Shown here: in pieces, positions 56,463 to 64,000 of the stretch
Layout of the letters: each line of letters begins with the position of its first letter
Position numbering within the stretch: the stretch's first letter is position 1
Assembly (NCBI RefSeq): GCF_014205835.1
Contig: NZ_JACHCQ010000007.1
Coordinates: 1 to 64,000 of the forward strand
Direction of reading: 5' to 3'
DNA length: 64,000 bases
DNA from: Pedobacter sp. AK013
GTDB lineage: Bacteria > Bacteroidota > Bacteroidia > Sphingobacteriales > Sphingobacteriaceae
The notes under the pieces: model-generated
Database searches by the model: none
Seen by the model: only the letters and a program-made list of their open reading frames with translations
What the model was told of the DNA's origin: nothing
Position numbers and translations under genes: made by a program

Positions 56463-57047
56463 ATGAATTTACAATCATATAATGATCAGGACCTGGTAAA
56501 GGTATATATTACCGGGAACGAGAATGGATTGCAGGAACTTTTAAGAAGACATAAAAGTAAAATTTATACCTCTATCTACTTATTGGTGAAAGACCAATAT
56601 CTGGCGGAGGATATTTTTCAGGATGCTTTTATAAAAGTAATTAATACCCTGCGATCAGGAAGATATAACGAAGAAGGCAAATTTTTGCCTTGGGTAATGC
56701 GTATTGCGCATAACCTGGTTATCGATTATTTCAGAAAAGAAAAGAGAACACCCATCATTACCAGCTCTGATGGTATGGATGTATTCAATATGCTACACTT
56801 TTATGATGAGAGCGCAGAAGATAAAATGCTTCGCGATCAAACCCATAAAGATTTAAAAGCAATGATTCATTTATTGCCCGATGAGCAGAAAGAAGTGCTC
56901 CTCATGCGTCATTACGCCGATTTAAGCTTCAAAGAAATAGCAGATTTAACTGATGTAAGCATTAATACAGCATTGGGCCGTATGCGTTATGCCCTCAGTA
57001 ATTTGCGTAAAATGCTTAAAACAAAAGAGATGACCTACAAAGGGTAG
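56463..57047 (+). CDS. ECF-type RNA polymerase sigma factor
   Basis: A 194-residue sigma factor. Region 2 is LAEDIFQDAFIKVINTL with FLPWVMRIAHNLVIDYFRK, and region 4 is LLPDEQKEVLLMRHYADLSFKEIADLTDVSINTALGRMRYAL with its helix-turn-helix. No anti-sigma factor gene follows; instead a 64-residue protein does. The regulon cannot be seen. Sigma factors of this type in Bacteroidota often respond to envelope or oxidative stress. Confidence 0.92.
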   Translation: MNLQSYNDQDLVKVYITGNENGLQELLRRHKSKIYTSIYLLVKDQYLAEDIFQDAFIKVINTLRSGRYNEEGKFLPWVMRIAHNLVIDYFRKEKRTPIITSSDGMDVFNMLHFYDESAEDKMLRDQTHKDLKAMIHLLPDEQKEVLLMRHYADLSFKEIADLTDVSINTALGRMRYALSNLRKMLKTKEMTYKG

Positions 57048-57135
57048 CAGAAATGTTACATATTTTTTTTTAGGGTTTGAAATAAAGCATCTGAACTACC
57101 GTTAAGTTAATAAAACTTATCACATTTAGTTGCTT

Positions 57136-57330
57136 ATGACGAAAACCTCTACATCAAAAAACAATGTAAATTTATCTACACCCAACATGTTTCAGCCTAA
57201 AACTGATATTGAATCGGACGCAGAAATCGACTTATTTTATGATCAAATAAAAGGTAAGTTAGATAGACTGGCTAAAAATCCTCAAGATGAAACCATCAAC
57301 AAGATTTTAGCTTACAGCCGAACAAAGTAG
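57136..57330 (+). CDS. Small 64-residue protein after the sigma factor
   Basis: A small acidic-to-neutral protein, disordered in the first half (serine- and asparagine-rich), then a helix LFYDQIKGKLDRLAKNPQDE. I chose ATG 57136; the open frame starts with TTG at 57130. No membrane helix, so it is not a typical anti-sigma factor. A terminator follows directly. It may modulate the sigma factor, by position only. Confidence 0.6.
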   Translation: MTKTSTSKNNVNLSTPNMFQPKTDIESDAEIDLFYDQIKGKLDRLAKNPQDETINKILAYSRTK

Positions 57331-57349
57331 TAAATCTTACATGAGCCAA

Positions 57350-57386
57350 AAAGCTTGTTCCACAGGGTGGGACAAGCTTTTTTTTT
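57350..57386 (+). terminator. Intrinsic terminator after the sigma operon
   Basis: AAAGCTTGTTCC (57350-57361) and GGGACAAGCTTT (57369-57380) form a 12-base stem with one G-T pair, followed by a run of T. Strong terminator of the classic form. Confidence 0.85.
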
Positions 57387-57537
57387 AGAAAATGAAAGCG
57401 GTGAAATGGAGTATCTAGAGACTTTGGGGATCTTGCTTCACTTAACACCTAAACTATCAACCATTTTACGATCTACCTGAATCAAATAATTAAAAGTAAA
57501 TGAAATAATTTTTCATTTTCTTTTATAGTGTTTAATT

Positions 57538-57730
57538 GTATTTCGTCATCGCGGGGAGGAACCACTAAGCAGTCTCTTTCGGCTGGCCTATAACACATAA
57601 ACAATCGGATTTTGGTGATCAGGAAATGAGCGATCTGTGGTCCTTGGCAGTGTGCAGCCCCGCTTTCACTTATAGTCCTCGCTGCGCTCCGGGCTATTCC
57701 GCTCAATCTGGTTTAGGAACAGGGGCTTGC
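57538..57730. repeat. ~193-base direct repeat, copy 1
   Basis: Starts GTATTTCGTCA and ends GGAACAGGGGCTTGC. The second copy is at 57775-57970 with about 15 differences, 44 bases further on. It resembles degenerate intergenic repeats, with a TCGCTGCGCTCCGGGC core. Confidence 0.75.
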
Positions 57731-57774
57731 ACTCCAGATGCGAAAAAGTATTTTAGTATAACCTGAATCCGATG

Positions 57775-57970
57775 GTATTTCGTCAATTGCGAGGAGGAAC
57801 CACTAAGCACAATCTCTTTCGGCTGGCCTATAACACATAAACAATCGGATTTTGGTGATCAGGAAATGAGCGGTCTGTGGTCCTTGGCATTTTGCAGCCC
57901 CGCTTTCGCTTATAGTCCTCGCTGCGCTCCGGGCTATTCTGCTCAATCTGGTTTAGGAACAGGGGATTGC
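57775..57970. repeat. ~193-base direct repeat, copy 2
   Basis: Same unit as 57538-57730, starting GTATTTCGTCA and ending in GGAACAGGGGATTGC. The two copies differ by small substitutions and a few short insertions, so the duplication is not brand-new. Confidence 0.75.
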
Positions 57971-58120
57971 TCCATACAACGTAACAGGATTCGAGTGATT
58001 AGGAAATGAAGAAATTTAGCCGTGAATCTTCCCATAGCATATTCCACACTATATGCTACCCCACATTTCCCCTCACCTATAAATGGCCTAATTTTTACAA
58101 ACCACTTCCAAAAAAAGCCC

Positions 58121-58128
58121 TACCTTTG
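58121..58128 (+). promoter_or_regulatory. TACCTTTG promoter box of the MFS gene
   Basis: An exact TAnnTTTG match, 29 bases before the start codon. The expected -33 TTTG is not visible at 19-21 bases upstream; a T-rich ATTTTTACA lies nearby. Confidence 0.55.
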
Positions 58129-58157
58129 CATAGTGTAATTTTAACACTAAGGGTATT

Positions 58158-59342
58158 ATGAACAAGAACTTGCTCCCACTCACTTTAGGCGGTTTAGGCA
58201 TCGGAATAACAGAATTTGTGATGATGGGCTTATTACCAGATATCTCAAAAGATTTAGCAGTAACCATCCCACAGGCCGGGCACTTAATATCTGCTTACGC
58301 TTTAGGCGTAGTAATTGGCGCCCCTTTGCTGATTATGATTGCAGGTAAATACCCGCCAAAAATGATATTGATTGCTTTGATGATGATGTTTACGGTTTTC
58401 AATGCTTTCTCTGCTTTTGCGCCAACTTTTAATACCCTGTTTATTGCCCGGTTGCTTTCGGGCTTACCACATGGCGCATTTTTTGGCGTCGGATCGGTAG
58501 TGGCTAGCAGAATAGCCGAAAAAGGAAAAGCAGCTCAAGCTGTATCGCTCATGTTTATGGGCTTAACCATTGCCAATATTGTGGGCGTACCATTGGGTAC
58601 CTTTATTGGCCATAACTTTTCTTGGCGCATATCTTTTGCTGTTGTGGTACTTGTTGGCCTCGTTACTTTGTTAAGCTTAAAATTATGGCTACCAGCCCTA
58701 GAAGCCACAAAAAACCGCGATTTAAAAGCCGAACTAAGTTTCTTCAAAAAAAGAGAAGCATGGATCATCATTTTCATGATTTCGATCGGAACAGGTGGAT
58801 TATTTACCTGGTACAGTTATATTGCCCCATTAATGACAGATGTTGCTGGTTTTTCGCCAAATGCTGTAACTTATATCCTAATGCTGGCCGGTTTAGGCAT
58901 GATGTTCGGTAATTATATCGGTGGGCGTTTGGCCGATAAATTCTCTCCGGCAAAAGCATCTGCTGCTTTATTGCTCACTATGGTCGTTACCTTAACCATT
59001 GTGCACTTTGTATCCGCAAGTCAGCCATTAGCTTTAATTATGACCTTTGTTACCGGCGCGGTTGCTTTCTCATTGGCCGCTCCGATCCAAATGTTAATGA
59101 TCCAGAGTGCCAAAGGCTCCGAAATGTTAGCCGCTTCAGCAAGTCAGGCGAGTTTTAATATCGGCAATGCGCTCGGTGCTTTCTTCGGTGGCCTTCCGTT
59201 GGTATATGGGTTCGATTATACCTCGCCCGCTTATGTTGGCGCTGCAATGGCACTGGTTGGCGCTTTCTTTGCATTTTGGCTCATTAAAAGCAATCAGGGG
59301 GTAACAGAAGAGGTTAAAGTAGCAGCTACTTCTTTTCATTAA
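58158..59342 (+). CDS. MFS transporter (AraJ-like sugar/drug efflux)
   Basis: A 394-residue transporter with 12 membrane helices. It shows the N-terminal GLGIGITEFVMMGLLPDIS start and the SAYALGVVIGAPLL motif of the AraJ/YdhP-type branch. The protein probably exports sugars or drugs in exchange for protons. Length is normal for the family. It is monocistronic. Confidence 0.85.
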   Translation: MNKNLLPLTLGGLGIGITEFVMMGLLPDISKDLAVTIPQAGHLISAYALGVVIGAPLLIMIAGKYPPKMILIALMMMFTVFNAFSAFAPTFNTLFIARLLSGLPHGAFFGVGSVVASRIAEKGKAAQAVSLMFMGLTIANIVGVPLGTFIGHNFSWRISFAVVVLVGLVTLLSLKLWLPALEATKNRDLKAELSFFKKREAWIIIFMISIGTGGLFTWYSYIAPLMTDVAGFSPNAVTYILMLAGLGMMFGNYIGGRLADKFSPAKASAALLLTMVVTLTIVHFVSASQPLALIMTFVTGAVAFSLAAPIQMLMIQSAKGSEMLAASASQASFNIGNALGAFFGGLPLVYGFDYTSPAYVGAAMALVGAFFAFWLIKSNQGVTEEVKVAATSFH

Positions 59343-59407
59343 AGCAATGGTTGAATTTTGTAGAAAATGAAAGTAGGTGCAATTAAAAATGTTCAGTCCT
59401 GCTGTTT

Positions 59408-59441
59408 GCTGTAGTCCCTCCTGAAGTCGGGAGCTGCCGCG
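59408..59441. repeat. Dispersed intergenic repeat, copy B (inverted relative to 28360-28394)
   Basis: Reverse complement begins CGCGGCAGCTCCCGACTTC, matching copy A at 28360-28394. See that entry. Confidence 0.5.
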
Positions 59442-59512
59442 CCCATCAGGTTTATTATTAAAGGCCGGTACTGTTAACAAAACCCACCTTACTAAAACTC
59501 ACAGGTTAAAAA

Positions 59513-59542
59513 GAATGATCGAGTAGACCTACCCGATCATTC
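59513..59542. terminator. Hairpin between convergent MFS and desaturase genes
   Basis: GAATGATCG (59513-59521) and CGATCATTC (59534-59542), perfect 9-base arms with some inner pairing (GTAG/CTAC). It lies between the stop of the MFS gene and the stop of the desaturase gene, so it may stop transcription from both sides. Confidence 0.6.
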
Positions 59543-59600
59543 AAATCAGCAATAATGGTACAGTATTTCATGATATTTAATTAGGATGAAAACGACTGAT

Positions 59601-60659
59601 TTATCTGGCTGCCCCCATCTTCCTAAGTAACCTTAAGTGCGATTGGATTCCACCCCAATAACTGGTAGAATTTGGCTTTATCCCTTTTTCGTGAAGCATT
59701 TCATACAATATTTTGCTGATCTGCGGATAATATACATGATGGTAGTGTGGAAATAAATGATGGGCAATGTGGTTGTTAAATCCACCCAGAATAAAGTTTG
59801 CCGTTTTACTGAAAGGGTGCATATCGTTCGAACTCCTGATCTGGTTCATTAACCAGGAGGCATTAATATAGCCCTGCGCATCAGCTTTCGGATACTGTGT
59901 TTCCTCTACGTGGTGGGTCATAAAAAATGTAAACAGCAGAAACAGCGATTGGCTTAAATGCATCATCAAAAAACCAAACATTACGATGTACCAGGGCTGG
60001 ACAGAAAAAAGCAAAGGTAGCGCCAGCAACAAACTCGTGTAGATCAGTTTCTGCAACACAAAAGACAGGTAATATTTAAAGTTCTTTTTAACCGCATAAC
60101 CATCATCACTAAAGAGAATCACAAAATCTTTGATAAAAATCCAGAACAGTGAGTAGGCAGTATAAGCCAATGGAGCGTACAAGTGCTGGTAAGCGTGAAA
60201 CCAATAATGTTTGCTGCCCGGCACTACACGGATCAACTTCGAAATTTTAAGGTCCGAATCATAGCCTTCTACATTTGGCGCATAATGATGTGAATTAACA
60301 TGGCGCAGTTTCCATGCCTCGGCATGTGCACCAACCAACGTATATATGGCTACGAAGCAGATATGGTTAAGCGGCCTGCTTTTAAAAATGGTATGATGAG
60401 AAAAATCGTGCGAAAAATTAAAGGCAAAGAGCAATGCAATAAAACCATATCCCATAAAACAGCCTACAAAACCAATTGGATTAGCAATACGGTACAAAGC
60501 TAAATAGGCCAAAAGCGTGAGCAAGAAATACACCACGAATTTAGCCGCAATTATCCGCATAAAAGCAAATTTATTAGCCACCACTTCTTGGCTTACCCGC
60601 TTGTATATCGCTTTTAGCAACTGACTATCAGCCGCTACATGAATGTGCCTATCCCTCAT
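59601..60659 (-). CDS. Membrane fatty acid desaturase 1
   Basis: A 352-residue membrane-bound desaturase with the three histidine boxes: HDFSHH, HVNSHH and the last one in AHHLFPHYHH. They hold the di-iron centre that puts a double bond into acyl chains of lipids. About four membrane helices fit the family. It overlaps the upstream second desaturase by 11 bases, so it is the second gene of a pair. Substrate and position of desaturation cannot be told. Confidence 0.87.
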   Translation of the reverse strand: MRDRHIHVAADSQLLKAIYKRVSQEVVANKFAFMRIIAAKFVVYFLLTLLAYLALYRIANPIGFVGCFMGYGFIALLFAFNFSHDFSHHTIFKSRPLNHICFVAIYTLVGAHAEAWKLRHVNSHHYAPNVEGYDSDLKISKLIRVVPGSKHYWFHAYQHLYAPLAYTAYSLFWIFIKDFVILFSDDGYAVKKNFKYYLSFVLQKLIYTSLLLALPLLFSVQPWYIVMFGFLMMHLSQSLFLLFTFFMTHHVEETQYPKADAQGYINASWLMNQIRSSNDMHPFSKTANFILGGFNNHIAHHLFPHYHHVYYPQISKILYEMLHEKGIKPNSTSYWGGIQSHLRLLRKMGAAR

Positions 60660-61746
60660 ATCGCATCGGAATTAAGTGTTCACTTCTCCCCATCATTTTC
60701 AAAAACCTGAAATGTGAGGCCAGCGATTCGCCGTACGACATTTCCATATAAGTAAGCTGATGTTTTTGGGCAAGTGCTTTAAAAATTGGAATTATTTTGA
60801 GGTAATGTACATGGCAAACATTTGGCAGCAAATGGTGTACAGCATGGGCATTAAAACCACCCAATGTCCAGTTTAGAAATTTACTTTCGGCATGATAATC
60901 TATAGAAGTAAGCAACTGCAATTTCGGCCAGCTCATATTCAATTCATGATCTTTATCAGGCACCGGATGTGATACATAATCTGACAAATGTGCAACGCCT
61001 AATACCGCTACAAACAGCAGGGAAATAATAAAATGGTTCAACAGGAAAGCCATCAGCACTACTGTCCAGCCGAAAGGCAACAGATAAATAGGTATAACGA
61101 TCATATAACCGATATACAAGAGTTTATAGATGACCAGCTTTACCGCTTCGATGCGGGGAATCTCCACCTTAATGGTACGACTCGATAAATTGAACAACAT
61201 CAGGGTTTCCCTAAAAAAGAACCAGTTGATAGAATAAAAAAGATACAGAAACGGCGCATATATAAACTGATACCGATGGTACCATTGCAAAGGCTGCGAT
61301 TCGGTCATCCTAAACAGGGGATTATTCAGCACATCAATGTCGCTACCTTCTATATTGGTGTATAAATGGTGTGATTCGTTATGGTTCTTGCCCCACACAT
61401 ATGCATTGTTGCCCTGTAAGTTAAAACTCAGCGAAAACAACAACCGGTTCCAGAACTTACTTTTAACCGCTACACCATGGGCAGCATCGTGCGAAACATT
61501 AAAAGCAGTTAATAAAACCGAAAGTCCCATCAGCAGGTAAAAAGCGTAAAATGCGAGTACCGAATCGCTGGCAATCATTAAAGCATAAAATAGTATGTCT
61601 AAACCGAAGTAAAGGAAGATCTTGAAAAACATTTTTGCATTTCCGGTTTTCTTCAAACCATTTTGCACAAAATACTGTTCTATTTGCTCATTTAATTCTT
61701 TATAGAATGCTGAGCCTTCATCTTTTATAAATCTTAATTTGTTCAT
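60649..61746 (-). CDS. Membrane fatty acid desaturase 2
   Basis: A 365-residue relative of the neighbouring gene. Its histidine boxes are HDAAHG (with a shorter first box), HNESHH and AVHHLLPNVCHVHY. The same iron-binding scheme and membrane topology apply. Divergence from its neighbour suggests another substrate or regiospecificity. It overlaps desaturase 1 by 11 bases and is translated first. Confidence 0.87.
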   Translation of the reverse strand: MNKLRFIKDEGSAFYKELNEQIEQYFVQNGLKKTGNAKMFFKIFLYFGLDILFYALMIASDSVLAFYAFYLLMGLSVLLTAFNVSHDAAHGVAVKSKFWNRLLFSLSFNLQGNNAYVWGKNHNESHHLYTNIEGSDIDVLNNPLFRMTESQPLQWYHRYQFIYAPFLYLFYSINWFFFRETLMLFNLSSRTIKVEIPRIEAVKLVIYKLLYIGYMIVIPIYLLPFGWTVVLMAFLLNHFIISLLFVAVLGVAHLSDYVSHPVPDKDHELNMSWPKLQLLTSIDYHAESKFLNWTLGGFNAHAVHHLLPNVCHVHYLKIIPIFKALAQKHQLTYMEMSYGESLASHFRFLKMMGRSEHLIPMRYEG

Positions 61747-61806
61747 GTCGAGATTTACTAATTCTTTTAAAATGATAGGTGGCTTGAGCCACCATTAAAC
61801 AGCAGC

Positions 61807-62496
61807 TTATCCTTTAAAGTTCCAATTTATAAGAGGTAGTTTCCTTTTTTGGTTGGTGTTCCATAAACCTATCTGTACCCCTTTTAGGTCTTTGCTTTCG
61901 TTAAATAGTGCAACCTGCATACCACGGCTTTTTACTGCCTTGTTGCCTAATAACCCAAGCTGAATGCCATTGTAGTAAACTGCACTATTACCAATACCCA
62001 TTTGCATTCCATTTCCTTTATGAACATCGTTAAACGCCGAGAGCTGAAGGCCATTTTGTTTTTCAACTACAATGCAAAGAATTGAAATAGAAATCCCATT
62101 CATTGCATATAGGTATTGGCCGATGGCCCCAAGCGTTACCCCATTAACTATACAATCATCACCAATTGTACCTGAGCCTGAAAGATTCAAACCATTAATC
62201 ATCTCGGTAAACCTTACATCCTTCAAGGGAATAAGATCTTCTTCTTTGTACACAGGTCCATGTGGCGCAAGTGGCAACAACAACCCTGTACCTATGGCTT
62301 CCAATCTCAGCCCATTGGTTATTACATTCGTATCTTTTTCCGATAATCCAGTAAAAATACCATAGGAAATCCCTGTTATTCTTACGTTTGATTGATGAAA
62401 GGTTCCTACTGGAAAATGATTTTCCCTGATTTGACTGTTCACTTTTACTGCAAGCAAAAGAGCGATCTGCGTTATGAGCATAATTTTACTTTTCAT
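61807..62496 (-). CDS. LA_2272-type surface repeat protein
   Basis: A ~229-residue exported protein (signal peptide ending VNSQ). Most of the body is made of short units of about 16-18 residues around N-G-hydrophobic-Q-hydrophobic-G/S, for example KQNGLQLSAFN, GNGMQMGIGNSA, YNGIQLGLLGN and SRGMQVALFNES. This is the LA_2272 surface repeat, likely a beta-solenoid on the cell surface. I chose ATG at 62496, since the open frame is 7 codons longer. It follows the desaturases but is separate. Role unknown. Confidence 0.75.
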   Translation of the reverse strand: MKSKIMLITQIALLLAVKVNSQIRENHFPVGTFHQSNVRITGISYGIFTGLSEKDTNVITNGLRLEAIGTGLLLPLAPHGPVYKEEDLIPLKDVRFTEMINGLNLSGSGTIGDDCIVNGVTLGAIGQYLYAMNGISISILCIVVEKQNGLQLSAFNDVHKGNGMQMGIGNSAVYYNGIQLGLLGNKAVKSRGMQVALFNESKDLKGVQIGLWNTNQKRKLPLINWNFKG

Positions 62497-62705
62497 GATG
62501 TTTTGGATTAAGTTCATAAACCAAATATCAAGAGTAAAAAAAGAACTAATTATTCTTTAAAATTATATTATATCAAATAAATAACTTATAAGATATATTA
62601 CTATAAATAATACACCCTTAAAAACTAATTACTAATAGCTTATTTTAAGTAAAAAACCTATTAGATGGTATATTTTCACTAAATTCAACTATAAAATTAA
62701 TCTTT

Positions 62706-63665
62706 ATGGATAATCAGCAAGTATTATTTTTTCAGGCCATCAGGGTTGCACTGCCCGAATACCAGAACCTGGCACTGAGTGTAGCTGAAGAGTTAGGGAT
62801 AAGTACCAATGAGGCCTATAAGAAAATCAGGGGCGATAGCAACCTTACTTTCCAACAAATCATCAAGCTTTCTGATAGTTTCGATGTGCCGTTTCTGTAC
62901 AATCCAAAACAATCGTTATCTGTTACTTTTAGTTATTTAAACGTAAATGAAGATTTAGATATGATTGGCTATCTCCGAAATTTATTAGACAATATAAAAG
63001 CCATCAAAAACAGCAATAAGAAACACATCACCATTACAACAGACGATATTCCTTTATTTCATTTTTTCAAGTACCCTGAACTCACCAGCTTTAAACTTTT
63101 CTTCTGGGCAAATAGCGCCAGTAATCCCGAAATGCCGTTCAGCGCTTCCTTTCTATCCGATGAGATTATTAAAATTTCGCAAGAGCTGCATACAACTTAT
63201 CTGGAAATACCCAGTACCGAAATATGGTCTAAAGATACGGTAACAGGCACACTCGAACAGATCAGGTATGCATTCGAAGCCGGGCACCTTACCGATACCG
63301 AACTGGCCGTGAAAATTGTTGAACAGGTAAGGTATTGCCTTACAGATATGAATATGTATGCCATTAGCAGTAAAAAAACCATCGACCCGAGCCATACTTT
63401 TAACTGGTATAATTGCGATGTACTGGGAAGCATCGCTTACCTGGTCGATTTTAAAGACCGTATGGCCTGTTACAACAGGTTTAATACGTTCAATTATTTA
63501 AGAACCGAAGACCAGGCTTACTGCAAACAGACCAAACAATGGATGCAGGGCCTGATTATGAAATCGGTTTCTTTTAGCGGTCAGGGAGAAAAACACCGCA
63601 ATAAATATCTGTATAATGCCTTTGCCGAATGCGATAAGTTGTTGAGGGAGATTACTAATAGTTAG
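62706..63665 (+). CDS. HTH-like protein of unknown function
   Basis: A 319-residue protein. Residues ~20-62 (AEELGISTNEAYKKIRGDSNLTFQQIIKLSDSF) look like a helix-turn-helix of the XRE/lambda type. The rest is helical and not recognised (WIHTFNWYNCDV region near residues 230-240). No membrane or signal segment. It could be a transcription regulator with a large sensory domain. It is divergent from the LA_2272 gene, separated by a 209-base AT-rich gap. Confidence 0.6.
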   Translation: MDNQQVLFFQAIRVALPEYQNLALSVAEELGISTNEAYKKIRGDSNLTFQQIIKLSDSFDVPFLYNPKQSLSVTFSYLNVNEDLDMIGYLRNLLDNIKAIKNSNKKHITITTDDIPLFHFFKYPELTSFKLFFWANSASNPEMPFSASFLSDEIIKISQELHTTYLEIPSTEIWSKDTVTGTLEQIRYAFEAGHLTDTELAVKIVEQVRYCLTDMNMYAISSKKTIDPSHTFNWYNCDVLGSIAYLVDFKDRMACYNRFNTFNYLRTEDQAYCKQTKQWMQGLIMKSVSFSGQGEKHRNKYLYNAFAECDKLLREITNS

Positions 63666-63905
63666 ATTAATAATTAAGCCTGCGCCAAAGCACATATCGC
63701 TATCATAATGTGCAGAAATACCCATGCATTTAGCGGTAATAAATTTAAGTCGGCCCATAAATTCTTTATCACCATTTACCAAAAATGTTTATATAATTAT
63801 TGCTTTACAGTTGGGCCAAGCTACCGGTGGTAGATTAATCGATCCGCCACGCAACTATGAACTTTCAAAACCAATGACTATTGAACCAATGAGCATTTTA
63901 TCTCT
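63666..63905. other. Gap before nth
   Basis: About 240 bases with no credible reading frame; an open frame that runs through here overlaps the nth start and has no support. A near-consensus -33 (TTGA around 63880-63883) lies before the promoter box. Confidence 0.4.
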
Positions 63906-63913
63906 TATATTTG
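63906..63913 (+). promoter_or_regulatory. TATATTTG promoter box directly in front of nth
   Basis: An exact TAnnTTTG match. It ends three bases before the start codon, so transcription would begin about at the ATG, giving a leaderless or near-leaderless message. Confidence 0.6.
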
Positions 63914-63916
63914 CAC

Positions 63917-64000
63917 ATGCTTAAAAAAGAACGCTACAAACTTTTTGTAGAACATTTTTCGGCCAAGCAGCCTGATGCAGAAACCGAGTTACATTATAAT
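63917..64000 (+). CDS. nth: Endonuclease III (5' part, cut by window edge)
   Basis: The first 28 codons of nth: MLKKERYKLFVEHF then a short segment ending ETELHYN, typical of Bacteroidota endonuclease III, a DNA glycosylase/AP lyase that removes oxidised pyrimidines. The catalytic lysine and aspartate and the iron-sulfur cluster lie beyond the window. The start is at 63917; no ribosome binding site is visible because the promoter box immediately precedes it. Confidence 0.7.
   Translation, partial: MLKKERYKLFVEHFSAKQPDAETELHYN

Larger units (their letters stand above)
57387..58120. other. Long region without a gene holding a duplicated ~193-base unit
   Basis: No reading frame is credible. 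The region contains two copies of a unit of about 193 bases, listed separately. The last part before the promoter box (58121) is AT-rich. Confidence 0.6.

Noticed and set aside
57482..57706. Open frame inside the duplicated unit
   Set aside because: It lies inside a repeat whose second copy does not preserve the same frame, so it is not coding.
57538..57970. CRISPR array
   Set aside because: Only two copies of a long unit with unequal differences and one 44-base gap; a CRISPR would have many short, equal repeats. No cas genes are present in the window.
63724..63924. 66-codon frame at the right edge
   Set aside because: It overlaps the promoter and start of nth in a different frame and has no recognisable features.

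Overview
The window looks like the chromosome of a Bacteroidota bacterium of the Sphingobacteriaceae, most likely Pedobacter or a close relative. The evidence is a SusC/SusD pair beside a hybrid two-component regulator, a PL8 lyase that closely resembles chondroitin AC lyase of Pedobacter heparinus, promoters of the TAnnTTTG type, and Bacteroidota-type mobilisation genes. No taxonomic search was possible, so the genus is an inference.

Left part (1-20448): an accessory island ending at a tRNA-Ala(GGC) gene (20449-20522, minus). A tyrosine integrase lies directly downstream of the tRNA 3' end. The island carries a mobilisation module (MobC-like protein, relaxase, VirD4/TraG-like coupling protein, candidate oriT upstream) and cargo. 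The cargo includes an HNH endonuclease, a lipid II flippase-like Amj protein, a DKNYY lipoprotein, an S41 peptidase, a nucleoid-associated NdpA protein overlapping a membrane protein gene, an AlbA_2 (Schlafen-like) protein, and a DUF5131/TcmP pair. The far left edge has G-rich repeats resembling an IS21-family end next to the severed C-terminus of a LytS-type histidine kinase. The left att site was not found. No complete conjugation apparatus is visible, so the element would be mobilisable rather than self-transmissible, unless more genes lie outside the window.

Middle part (20642-25031): ordinary genes (CAT-like acetyltransferase with HAD hydrolase, Crp/Fnr regulator, beta-carbonic anhydrase). 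Then comes a polysaccharide utilisation locus (25119-43815). On the minus strand it reads SusC, SusD, GH95-like, PL8 lyase, GH88, DUF2264, KduI, KduD, with a divergent hybrid two-component sensor. PL8 would cut a uronic-acid polymer by elimination, GH88 would release the unsaturated uronic acid, and KduI/KduD would feed it toward KDG. No sulfatase is present, so the target may be hyaluronan, unsulfated chondroitin or a bacterial exopolysaccharide.

Right part (44372-64000): an unusual divergent trio (S24-type repressor facing a four-repeat helical protein and a HEPN protein), then MsrA, a phosphatase cluster (YncE/alkaline phosphatase fusion, outer-membrane protein, metallophosphoesterase), LysE exporter and UvrA, an ECF sigma factor with a small downstream protein, an MFS exporter, two overlapping fatty acid desaturases, a surface-repeat protein, an HTH-like protein, and the first 28 codons of nth (endonuclease III) at the right edge. 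Intergenic regions are rich in hairpins and dispersed repeats.

The best candidates for undescribed systems are the NdpA/membrane protein operon (8081-10340), the S24/HEPN/four-repeat trio (44372-47120), and the DUF5131/TcmP pair (16164-18020).
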